Part shown: one piece after another, positions 35,697 through 43,715 of the stretch | Numbering within the stretch: the first letter of the stretch is position 1 | Layout: every line of letters starts with the position of its first letter | Assembly (NCBI RefSeq): GCF_002287065.1 | Contig: NZ_NSJZ01000002.1 | Span: 372,001 to 436,000 of the forward strand | Reading direction: 5' to 3' | Origin: Paracoccus salipaludis | GTDB lineage: Bacteria; Pseudomonadota; Alphaproteobacteria; Rhodobacterales; Rhodobacteraceae | DNA: 64,000 nt | Made by a program: the position numbers and the translations under genes | The notes under the pieces: generated by a model | Told to the model about the DNA's origin: nothing | What the model saw: the letters and a program-made list of their open reading frames with translations, nothing else | Database searches by the model: none

Positions 35697-36280
35697 GATC
35701 TTTCCTCCGTTCAGCCCGTCCTCCACAGGCGTAGGCCAGCCTAGGAGGGCCGCCGGAGGGCCGACAAGGAGCGTTTTGTTATGGTTGCGCTGCATGAATG
35801 TTATGGACCGCTGGTGCGCGCACCGGCTTGCTGCCGTTGCGACGGCCACCGGTCCAGCCTTGCAGCGTCTGTCCTTGATGAGGTATCTTCTCGCCTCTCC
35901 GGCCCGCCCGTGACGGCGAGCGCAATGACGCACCGATCCTGCCTCGGCAGAGGGCCTGCATCCGCAAACGCCTTAGGGTCAGGACCCATTGATCTGCCTG
36001 CTGCTGCGTGACTCAGCCTCCGCGAGGGGACTGACCGATGAGCGGGCGCAGCCGAGGATTACGAAAGCCTCGAGTATGCCGGCACGTCGCTCACAGCGGA
36101 GCGCTCGGGCCATACCGCCGGTTGGCAAAGGATTTGGCGCGATCGGTGGAAAGCTCAGCGGCATGGACCCTGATCGCACGCAGCAGGCTCATGACACGGC
36201 GTCCCGCAAGATACTGCGATGTCGCGTGAACTATTGAATCAGGCTCTCAGGCAGGCCGGGCGCCCGTCCGTCAGTTTTCG
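35697..36280. other. Degenerate intergenic region
   Basis: About 580 bases between the exported hydrolase and the broken outer-membrane gene. The right-hand part (36076-36246) is a transposase remnant. The left part shows no gene I can support; the immediate 100 bases should contain the hydrolase promoter. GGGTCAGGACCC at 35977-35988 is a short near-symmetrical motif of unknown meaning. Confidence 0.5.
36076..36246 (+). mobile_element. IS5-family transposase remnant, C-terminal end
   Basis: From 36110 a plus-strand frame reads PYRRLAKDLARSVESSAAW and then LIARSRLMTRRPARY, closely like the C-terminus of IS5-type DDE transposases (RYRRLAKD...ESS-AW...LMTRRLAR). Just upstream, MPARRS in another frame may correspond to the preceding PKRW-VERT region, so the copy is frameshifted. 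The bases right after (36235-36246) read on the minus strand GAGCCTGATTCA, similar in my memory to IS5-group terminal repeats. Everything N-terminal is missing. Confidence 0.55.
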
Positions 36281-36933
36281 TCAGAAGTCATAGCGCATGC
36301 CGACGAGCAGGTCGAAGGTCTCGAACTTGCCGTCGAAGCTCTCCGTCTGGGGACCGTCGAAATCGCCCGACTCGGTCTGGAACCAGCGTCCCTCGGCGAA
36401 GAGGTTGACATTGGGGTTCAGCTCGTAGCTGACACCCCGATCAACTGGTAGGCAAACACCGTGTCGGTGTCGAAATCCTGGCCGCCGGCACTCACGTCCA
36501 CGTTGGCCCCGCCGATACCACCGCCGAAATAGGGCCGGACCGTCCCGGTCGCGCCCATGCCGTCGAACATGTAGAGCGCATTGAACATGAAGGCGTTGGC
36601 AGAGGTGTCGCCGTCGGCACGGTCGCCTTCGGCACGGTCTGTGACGGTGAAGTCGGCTTTGCGGTAAGCGTATTCGATCTCCATCAAGAAATTCGGCGTG
36701 ACGGACGCGCCGACCGCGACGCCCAAGGTATACCCGGTGTCATGGTCGAAGCTGGGGAGGGCGATTTGCGTCCCGTCCTCCGTCAGGGTGGAGTCCAGGT
36801 CCGAGGGCCAGGTCGCGCCTCCGAAACCCTTGACGTAGGCTTCTTCCAGCGAGAATGCCTGTGCGGACAGCGTCCCGGTGCCGCCCGCCAGCGCGGCGAA
36901 GGCCATTGCTGCAGTCAAAGGTATCTGTTTCAT
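36281..36933 (-). pseudogene. Outer-membrane beta-barrel protein gene, frameshifted
   Basis: The first part (from 36933) codes a signal peptide (MKQIPLTAAMAFAALAGGTG...LSAQA) and barrel sequence such as AYVKGFGGATWPSDL, LMEIEYAYRKADF and VRPYFGGGIGGANV, then stops early at 36418 after AYQLIGVSATS. In another frame the protein continues GVSYELNPNVNLFAEGRWF and ends DLLVGMRYDF at 36281, with the terminal Phe typical of outer-membrane proteins. A single lost base near 36438-36443 (for example GCGGGT to GGGGT) explains both halves. Intact length would be about 217 residues. A sequencing error is the alternative. Confidence 0.78.
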
Positions 36934-37726
36934 GGAACTCCACCTTTCCCTGTTTCCCCGCCGAGACTTGATTTTACACTAGCAGCAGACGATCCCTAAG
37001 CGATTCGCTGCGGCGTGACAGACTGAAATTGAGCAGACTCCGGCTTGGCTGCCGCTTGATCGCGGCAGCGCCAGCCCGCAACAGGTCATGCCGGGGCAGC
37101 CGAACTCACGTGGCATCATCTCCCTAGGAATGCCGAAGCGCAGGACAATGATGATGATGCCAAGGCCAACCGGTCATCGCATCGAAGGCGGACACCCTTG
37201 GGCCCGGGTCGTTGCCTTGGCAGAAGAGGCACAGTGGCCTCCCACAGCTGGTTGGAAACAAGGGGGCTTGCTTATGGCCTCTCAACGCATGAACAGCGGT
37301 TTGTTGGGAAAGCCAGTGTAGGCGAGATCAAGATTCTCCTGCCCGCGCCTGCAAGCACCGCGCTCGGTGCTATCCGACACAAATCCGTCGAGGAGAAACC
37401 CGTGTGAAAGCTTTAACTTCAAACGATGGCACCAAAGGGACTTTTCTCGCCACCGAGCCGAAGGCCGAGGCTCGGGCGGTGCATTCCAAGTCGAGGCGCG
37501 CAATGTTCACATTATCCAATGAGAGGCAATCTGACTGCCGACACCATTGGAGGCAGCCAAGATGCTGCAAGGACCACTGGTCAGTGATGCGGTGATATCG
37601 ATGGAGAGGCCGCGACAGAAGCAGATGCTGTTGAATCCTGTTGCGCGCGAGCGCTTTTACAGGGTGGGCAGGAACACGGGTATATTCAGCACGTCCCTGA
37701 AAATTTGCAAAATAGTCAGTGTAGTG
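36934..37726. other. Gene-free stretch between outer-membrane pseudogene and tRNA-Ser
   Basis: Nearly 800 bases with no credible gene on either strand, lower in GC than the surroundings. Short open frames here have no ribosome sites, recognisable motifs or coding-like third-position bias. It may be old mobile DNA, given the transposase remnant nearby, but I see no repeat or transposase sequence in it. Confidence 0.5.
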
Positions 37727-37816
37727 TGGCGGAGAGGGTGGGATTCGAACCCACGGAACCCGTGAAGGCTCAACGGTTTTCGAGACCGCCCCGTTCGACC
37801 ACTCCGGCACCTCTCC
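37727..37816 (-). tRNA. tRNA-Ser (anticodon CGA)
   Basis: The minus strand reads a 90-base serine tRNA: acceptor stem GGAGAGG paired with CCTCTCC, D-arm with GGAGTGGTCGAAC, anticodon stem GCGGT/ACCGT with loop CT-CGA-AA, a long variable arm, T-arm GTGGGTTCGAATCCCAC and an encoded CCA end. Anticodon CGA reads the UCG codon. The long variable arm is the class II hallmark of serine tRNAs. Confidence 0.96.
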
Positions 37817-37924
37817 GCGCTTTGGGTGGTGCGGGGCATTTATCGGGGCGGGGGTTGAAGCGCAAGGGCTTTCGCGGAAAAATCGCACAGCGGCAGATGA
37901 GCCCGCGCCAGAGGACCCGTCCCG

Positions 37925-38827
37925 ATGATCCGAACCGCCTCCATCGGCCTGACCGGCCTCGTTCTGGCGACCTGCCTGGGCCTTTCCTCGCCCCTGCCGG
38001 CGTTCGCGCAGGCGCAGCTGACGCCGGGGCAGGCGCCCCCCCAGTTCCGGCCCGTGGATGCGGACCGGATCGTGGCCGCGATGCAGGTCGATCGGCTGGC
38101 GGACGTGCTCGCGGCCGAGATCGCCGTCTCGGGCGATCCCTTCCGGCCCGACATCCCCGAGCAGGATGGCCCTGACGAAGGCTGGGGCGCGATCGTCTCG
38201 CGCGTCGCGCCGGCCGGGCGCATCCGCGCGGGTCTGCGCGACGCAATCGCCCGCGGCGTCGAGGGGCTGGGCGACCCGGCCGAGCGCGCCGCCGTGGCCG
38301 AGGCGCTGAGCTTCTGGGAAGGCGGCCTCGGGCGACGTGTCGTCCTGCTCGAGATCGGCGCGCGCGAGGCGCTGGCGGCGCCCGACATCGAGGCCACGGC
38401 GCGTGAAAGCTTCGCCGCCGCCGCGGCCCGCGGCAATCCCCGCGCGGCGCAGGTGCGGGCGCTGATGGACGCCGCCGATCTGGTCGAACCGGCGGTTGCC
38501 GCCTCGCTGAACATCGCGGTCGCGACACTGGAGGGCGCGCAGGAGGCGGCGCAGAACGGACCGCGCGATCCCTCGATCATCGAGGACGCTTGGGCGCAGG
38601 AGCCCGAGATCCGCGCCGACCAGACCGGCTGGATCGAGGCGCTGGTCTTCATGGCCAGCGCGCCCCTGTCCGATGCCGAGATGGTCCGGCTGATCGAGGC
38701 TGCGGGCCACCCCGGCAACCGGCGTCTCAGCGCGATCCTGAACGAGGCCGCGACCGCGACCTTTGTCGATGTCGCGCGCGATCTGGGCCGCGCCTCGGCC
38801 CTGCGCCTTCAGGGCGAGCAGCTGTGA
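37925..38827 (+). CDS. Exported protein with DUF2059-like domain, function unknown
   Basis: A 300-residue protein with a signal peptide (MIRTASIGLTGLVLATCLGL ... PAFAQA, cleavage near residue 29). The mature part is alpha-helical and Ala-rich. A helical segment resembling DUF2059 lies at about residues 190-280 (ADQTGWIEALVFMASAPLSD, AEMVRLIEAAGHPGNR). No catalytic motif is visible. Its stop overlaps the GTG start of the Nudix gene (GTGA), so the two are probably cotranscribed. Confidence 0.78.
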   Translation: MIRTASIGLTGLVLATCLGLSSPLPAFAQAQLTPGQAPPQFRPVDADRIVAAMQVDRLADVLAAEIAVSGDPFRPDIPEQDGPDEGWGAIVSRVAPAGRIRAGLRDAIARGVEGLGDPAERAAVAEALSFWEGGLGRRVVLLEIGAREALAAPDIEATARESFAAAAARGNPRAAQVRALMDAADLVEPAVAASLNIAVATLEGAQEAAQNGPRDPSIIEDAWAQEPEIRADQTGWIEALVFMASAPLSDAEMVRLIEAAGHPGNRRLSAILNEAATATFVDVARDLGRASALRLQGEQL

Positions 38828-39903
38828 GCGCCCGGTTGCTGCTGGTCGGACCCTTGGCCGATCCCCTGATGATGGCGGCCCTTGGCCTTGAGCCCGCGGG
38901 CGACCCGGTGGCCTTGCCGGGGCGTCTTTCGGGCGGCGGCCGCGCGGGCATCGCCCTGGATGGCTGGCCGGGATGGGACCGCGATGCGCCGGGCGGGATC
39001 ACGGCCCAGCCGGTCGAGGCGAATGACCGGCTGAGCCGCTATGCCGGGATCATGGACCTGCAGCCGGTCCAGGCGACGGAGGGCAGGGTCCTGGGTGCCG
39101 TCCCCGGCACCCGGTCCAGGGACGGCACCTTTCAGGCGGAGCTTGCCGCGCAGGTGGCCGCCGACCTGCTTGCGCGCGACCCGGCCCAGCCGGCGCAGGC
39201 GATCCGCGCGCGGCTGCCCATGATCGCCTGGTGGGCTGCCGCGCGCCTGCGGGCCGCAGCCGAGCGAGGGGAGGCCCTGCCGCCGGGTCCCGAGGGCGAG
39301 GACCGGCTGCGCATCGAAGGCAGGGATGAGCCTTACGGAAAGTACTTCTCGGTCGAGTCGCTGCGGCTGACGCATCGCCTTCATCAGGGCGGCTGGTCCG
39401 AGCCGCTGGAACGCGCCGTGTTCGTTTCGGGCGACGCCGTGGTCGTGCTGCCCTGGGACCCCGCGCGCGACCGGGTGCTGCTGGTGGACCAGTTCCGCGC
39501 GGGACCCGCCGCCCGGGGCGACGCCCAGCCCTGGATCTTCGAACCCGTCGCCGGCCGCATCGACGCCGGCGAGACGCCCCGATCCACCGCCCTGCGAGAG
39601 GCTGTCGAGGAGACGGGGCTGACCCTGACCGGCCTGATCCCCGCGCCCGCCTTCTATCCCACGCCCGGCATCGCCGCCGAGTTCATCTATGGCTTCATCG
39701 GCATCGCCGACCTGCCCGACGGCATCGCCACCGTGACCGGCCTTCCCTCCGAGGGCGAGGACATCCGGGGCCAGCTTGTGTCGCGCGACGAGCTGATGCG
39801 CATGGTGCTGGACGGGCGCATCGTCAGCGGTCCGCTGATGATCCTGGCGCTCTGGCTGAACCGCATGGCGGGGGAACTCAAGCAGAGCCTTGTGCCCGGT
39901 TGA
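38824..39903 (+). CDS. Nudix hydrolase (ADP-ribose pyrophosphatase-like) with N-terminal extra domain
   Basis: A 359-residue protein starting at a GTG that overlaps the upstream stop. The C-terminal half has a perfect Nudix box, GRIDAGETPRSTALREAVEE followed by TGL, preceded by FEPVAG as in ADP-ribose pyrophosphatases. Simple ADP-ribose pyrophosphatases have about 200 residues. The extra N-terminal 150 residues (LLLVGPLADPLMMAALGLEP to IPGTR-like VPGTRS) look like a gamma-glutamylcyclotransferase/AIG2-type fold, without an obvious catalytic Glu that I can point to. It should hydrolyse ADP-ribose or a similar nucleoside diphosphate derivative. Confidence 0.87.
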   Translation: MSARLLLVGPLADPLMMAALGLEPAGDPVALPGRLSGGGRAGIALDGWPGWDRDAPGGITAQPVEANDRLSRYAGIMDLQPVQATEGRVLGAVPGTRSRDGTFQAELAAQVAADLLARDPAQPAQAIRARLPMIAWWAAARLRAAAERGEALPPGPEGEDRLRIEGRDEPYGKYFSVESLRLTHRLHQGGWSEPLERAVFVSGDAVVVLPWDPARDRVLLVDQFRAGPAARGDAQPWIFEPVAGRIDAGETPRSTALREAVEETGLTLTGLIPAPAFYPTPGIAAEFIYGFIGIADLPDGIATVTGLPSEGEDIRGQLVSRDELMRMVLDGRIVSGPLMILALWLNRMAGELKQSLVPG

Positions 39904-39975
39904 CGCCTGCGCGAGCCGGGTTGCCCGGCCCGGCCGCTGCTGGTTTAACGGGGGCGACAAGGAAAGGCCCCGTTC

Positions 39976-41007
39976 ATGCGCAACTGTCCCGACCTGGCCG
40001 CCGCGATCGGCCACACCCCCCTGATCCGTCTCAACCGCGCGTCCGAGGCGACCGGCTGCGAGATCTGGGGCAAGGCCGAGTTCATGAACCCCGGCCAGTC
40101 GGTCAAGGACCGCGCGGCGCTGTATATCATCAAGGACGCCGTGGAGCGGGGCGAACTGCGCCCGGGCGGAACGGTTGTGGAAGGCACCGCGGGCAACACC
40201 GGCATCGGGCTGGCGCTGGTCGGCGCGTCCATGGGCTTCAAGTCCGTGATCGTGATCCCGGAAACGCAGAGCCAGGAAAAGAAGGACATGCTGCGGCTTG
40301 CCGGGGCCGAGCTGGTCGAGGTGCCGGCCGCGCCCTACAAGAACCCCAACAACTACGTCCGCTATTCGGGCCGCCTGGCCGAGGCGCTGGCGAAATCCCT
40401 GCCGGGCGGGGCGATCTGGGCCAACCAGTTCGACAACACCGCCAACCGGCAGGCACACCTGGAAACCACCGGTCCCGAGATCTGGGAACAGACCCAGGGC
40501 AAGGTGGACGGCTTCATCTGCTCGGTCGGCTCGGGCGGGACGCTGGCGGGCGTGGCGATGGCGCTGCAGGGCAGGGGCGTGAAGATCGGGCTGGCCGATC
40601 CCGAGGGCTCGGCGCTGCATTCCTTCTATACCGAGGGCGAGCTGAGCGCACCCGGCAACTCGATCACCGAAGGCATCGGGCAGGGCCGAATCACGGCGAA
40701 CCTGGAAGGGATCACCCCCGACTTCAGCTGCCGGGTGCCGGACGACGAGGCGCTGCCGGTCCTGTATGACCTGCTGGAATACGAAGGCCTGTGCCTTGGC
40801 GGCTCGTCGGGCGTCAACGTCGCGGGCGCGATCCGCATGGCGCGCGAGATGGGGCCGGGCAAGACCATCGTCACCATCCTGTGCGACGTGGGCACGCGCT
40901 ATCAGACCAAGCTGTGGAACCCGGTGTTCCTGCGCAGCAAGGGCCTGCCGGTGCCGCATTGGCTGGAGCGGGGGGCATCGTCGCTGCCGGACGTGACCGA
41001 AGCGTGA
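39976..41007 (+). CDS. Cysteine synthase (O-acetylserine sulfhydrylase family)
   Basis: A 343-residue PLP enzyme. The PLP lysine is in NPGQSVKDRAA (Lys near residue 43), the substrate loop is EGTAGNTGIG, and the phosphate cup is SVGSGGTLAG. It makes cysteine from O-acetylserine and sulfide, which fits the sulfate importer elsewhere in the window. It is slightly longer than CysK/CysM of E. coli (about 303-323), and carries the QSQEKKDMLRLAGAELVEVP version common in alphaproteobacteria. Confidence 0.92.
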   Translation: MRNCPDLAAAIGHTPLIRLNRASEATGCEIWGKAEFMNPGQSVKDRAALYIIKDAVERGELRPGGTVVEGTAGNTGIGLALVGASMGFKSVIVIPETQSQEKKDMLRLAGAELVEVPAAPYKNPNNYVRYSGRLAEALAKSLPGGAIWANQFDNTANRQAHLETTGPEIWEQTQGKVDGFICSVGSGGTLAGVAMALQGRGVKIGLADPEGSALHSFYTEGELSAPGNSITEGIGQGRITANLEGITPDFSCRVPDDEALPVLYDLLEYEGLCLGGSSGVNVAGAIRMAREMGPGKTIVTILCDVGTRYQTKLWNPVFLRSKGLPVPHWLERGASSLPDVTEA

Positions 41008-41012
41008 AGCCG

Positions 41013-43580
41013 ATGCGCGCCGGTCCTGTTCCTGCCGCGCCCTTGCGGCTGGCGTCGGTCGCCCTTGCGCTGGCCGTGGCGCTGTGGCTGTCGCTGGCCG
41101 CAGGCGCGCTGGCGCAGCCCACCAACGAGCCCGACTATCCCGCCTGGGAACAGACCGCAGGCCGGGCCGAGCAGTTGCTGGAAGCCACGGACACGCCCCC
41201 TGCCACGCTGGATGCGCTGCGGGCCGAGGTCGTTGAGTGGCGCGAGCGCTTTTCCCAGGCGCAGACGCTGAATGCCCCCCGCATCGGCACCGTTCGCGAA
41301 CAGATCGCCGCCCTCGGCCCCGCCCCCGCGGAAGGGGAAACCGAGGCCGAGGAGATCGCGGCCCGCCGCAAGGAACTAAACCAGCAGCTTTCCGAACTGC
41401 AGGCGCCGGGTCAGCGCGCGACCGAGGCTCACAGCCGCGCCGACAGTCTGGTGCGGGCCATCGACGAACAGGCACGGGCCCAGCAGACGAACGCGCTGCT
41501 GCGGCTCAGCCCCTCGCCGCTGCTGCCGGCCAGCTGGGCCAAGGCGGCCGAGGCGGGGATACAGGTGCTGCAGGGCATCCTGCAGGACATGCGCGACCGC
41601 ACCTACGGGGCCGCGGGCTCGGCGCTGATCGGGCGGATGCCGGTGATCGTCATCTACCTGCTGGCGGCACTGGGCCTGCTGATCTACGGGCGGCGCTGGG
41701 TGGATTCACTGCCCTCGCGTCTGTCCTCGCGGGCCAGCGACTATGCGCGGGACGCGGTGGCCTTCGGGGCCTCGCTGGGGCAGATCGTCATTCCCACGGT
41801 CGGGGCCTATCTGCTGGTGCGGGCGGTGGACACGACCGGTCTGATCGGTCCATGGGGGCGGCCGATCCTGATGGCGCTGCCCGTCGCGGCGCTGCTGGTC
41901 TTTGCCGGACGCTGGCTGGGGCAGCGCTTCTTCCCGATGACCAGCGACCCGCCGATCTGCTATCCGGTCGAACTGCGCCAGCGCGGCCGGATCTATGCGA
42001 CCCTGCTGTCGATGATGGTGGCAGTGCATCACGTCGCGGCGCAGGCGCTGCTGCCGTTGTCGGGCCTGCGCGCCGGCGCGCCGCTGAGCCGCCGCGTGCC
42101 CATCGAGATCAACGAGGCCGCCGCCGCCGTCTGGCACCTGCCCCTAGTCGTCCTGGGCGCGATCTGCCTGTATCGCCTGGGCGACATCCTGCGCCGGGCC
42201 ACCAGCTACACCGTGCCCGGCACTCCCGGCTACCGCACCCGCGTGGTGGGCTTCGCGGGCAACCTCGCCCGGCTGGCGGCCGTCATCGCGCCGCTGGCGC
42301 TGGCGGTGGGCTTCGTCACGATGGCCAACGCGCTGCTGTGGCCGATGGCGATGACGATCGGGCTCTTGGCGCTGGTGATCCTGCTGCAGGAATTCTCGAC
42401 CGACCTGTGGGTGCTTCTGCGCCGCAACCGCAACGGGGCGCGGGACGACCTGACCCCGGTGCTGACCGGCTTTGCGCTGGTCATCATGTCGCTGCCGCTG
42501 GTGGCGCTGATCTGGGGCGCGCGCGTGGCCGAGCTTGTCGAGGCATGGACGCGGATCAGGCAGGGCATCACGCTGGGGGGCGTCCGGCTTTCGCCCGGCG
42601 CGATCCTGACCTTCATCGTCATCTTCACGCTCGGCTACATGCTGACGCGCGTGGTGCAGGGGACGGTACGCAACTCGATCCTGCCCCGCACCCGGCTGGA
42701 CGAGGGCGCCAAGAACGCCGTCGTCTCGGGGCTGGGCTATGTGGGGATCGTGCTGGCGGCGCTGGTGGCGATCACCTCGGCGGGCATCGACATGTCCAGC
42801 CTCGCGATCGTGGCCGGCGCCCTTTCGGTCGGCATCGGCTTCGGCCTGCAAAACATCGTGTCGAACTTCGTGTCCGGCATCATCCTGCTGGTGGAACGGC
42901 CCGTGGCGGTGGGTGACTGGATCCAGGTCGGCACCTCGCAGGGCTATGTCCGGCGCATCTCGGTCCGCTCGACCCGCATCCAGACCTTCGACCGGACGGA
43001 CGTGATCGTCCCGAACTCGGACCTGATCTCGAAGGAGGTCATCAACTGGACGCGCGGCAACCTGCAGGGCCGCATCATCGTGCCGATCAGCGTGGCCTAT
43101 GGCACCGACACCCGCAAGGTGGCCAAGATGCTGGAGGCCATCGCCGAGGACCAGCCCACGGTCCTGATCAACCCGCCGCCGATCATCGTCTTCACGGGCT
43201 TCGGCGCGGACGGCCTCGATTTCGAACTGCGGGCGATCGTGTCCGACATCAACGGCGGCACGAGCGTCCAGAGCGAGATCCGACACCAGATTGTCGAGCG
43301 CTTCGCCGCCGAGGGGATCGAGATCCCCTTCGCCCATCGCGACGTCCGCATCCTCAATCCCCAGGGCCTGCTGGACAGCATGCCCGCTGCCGGGCGCCCG
43401 CCCGCCGCCAATGCCAGGACGACCGCCCCCGAGGCCCCGGTTGCCGGCCCCGCGCCCGAGCCGCCGAAGGGCCTGGGCGACGATCACCCGCAGATTGCAC
43501 GGGCGGCCTCCTCGGGGCTGGAGGATGTGGGCGGTTCCGGCGATGCGGACGGCGATGGCGAGGGCGACGACGGGCGCTAG
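41013..43580 (+). CDS. Large mechanosensitive channel, MscS family with DUF3772
   Basis: An 855-residue inner-membrane protein. A signal-like segment (LALAVALWLSLAAGALAQ) leads into a periplasmic helical part (DUF3772-like, about residues 40-180), then about ten membrane spans. The MscS pore and beta domain follow near residues 540-760: LSVGIGFGLQNIVSNFVSGI, VERPVAVGDWIQVGTSQGYV and VIVPNSDLISKEVINWT. The acidic/Pro-rich tail ends DADGDGEGDDGR. It should open under hypo-osmotic stress. GTG at 41004 (overlapping the cysteine synthase stop) is an alternative start. Confidence 0.92.
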   Translation: MRAGPVPAAPLRLASVALALAVALWLSLAAGALAQPTNEPDYPAWEQTAGRAEQLLEATDTPPATLDALRAEVVEWRERFSQAQTLNAPRIGTVREQIAALGPAPAEGETEAEEIAARRKELNQQLSELQAPGQRATEAHSRADSLVRAIDEQARAQQTNALLRLSPSPLLPASWAKAAEAGIQVLQGILQDMRDRTYGAAGSALIGRMPVIVIYLLAALGLLIYGRRWVDSLPSRLSSRASDYARDAVAFGASLGQIVIPTVGAYLLVRAVDTTGLIGPWGRPILMALPVAALLVFAGRWLGQRFFPMTSDPPICYPVELRQRGRIYATLLSMMVAVHHVAAQALLPLSGLRAGAPLSRRVPIEINEAAAAVWHLPLVVLGAICLYRLGDILRRATSYTVPGTPGYRTRVVGFAGNLARLAAVIAPLALAVGFVTMANALLWPMAMTIGLLALVILLQEFSTDLWVLLRRNRNGARDDLTPVLTGFALVIMSLPLVALIWGARVAELVEAWTRIRQGITLGGVRLSPGAILTFIVIFTLGYMLTRVVQGTVRNSILPRTRLDEGAKNAVVSGLGYVGIVLAALVAITSAGIDMSSLAIVAGALSVGIGFGLQNIVSNFVSGIILLVERPVAVGDWIQVGTSQGYVRRISVRSTRIQTFDRTDVIVPNSDLISKEVINWTRGNLQGRIIVPISVAYGTDTRKVAKMLEAIAEDQPTVLINPPPIIVFTGFGADGLDFELRAIVSDINGGTSVQSEIRHQIVERFAAEGIEIPFAHRDVRILNPQGLLDSMPAAGRPPAANARTTAPEAPVAGPAPEPPKGLGDDHPQIARAASSGLEDVGGSGDADGDGEGDDGR

Positions 43581-43664
43581 AACAGCCCGGCGGCCGTGCA
43601 AGGCCGGCGCCTTCAGGAACCGCCCCGTTTTCCGCAGCCGCTCGACCTGCCCGCCGCACAGGAA

Positions 43665-43696
43665 AACGCCGCGCTTGCCCCTGGCAGCGCGGCGTT
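43665..43696 (-). terminator. Rho-independent terminator of gyrA
   Basis: Arms AACGCCGCGC and GCGCGGCGTT form a 10-bp stem, extended by GCC/GGC inside. On the minus strand it is followed by TTTTCC. It lies 20 bases after the gyrA stop and may also end the convergent channel transcript. Confidence 0.75.
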
Positions 43697-43715
43697 CTTG
43701 TCAGGGCAGGGGGCC

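Noticed and set aside
35977..35988. GGGTCAGGACCC as an insertion-sequence end
   Set aside because: No matching inverted copy was found at the right end of the transposase remnant, whose border reads differently.
37404..37595. Small open frame ahead of tRNA-Ser
   Set aside because: No ribosome site, no recognisable motif, and not supported by neighbouring coding structure.
37727..37816. Search for a second copy of the tRNA-Ser 3' end as an attachment site
   Set aside because: I found no repeat of the T-arm and acceptor sequence in the gene-poor region at lower coordinates, and no integrase gene.
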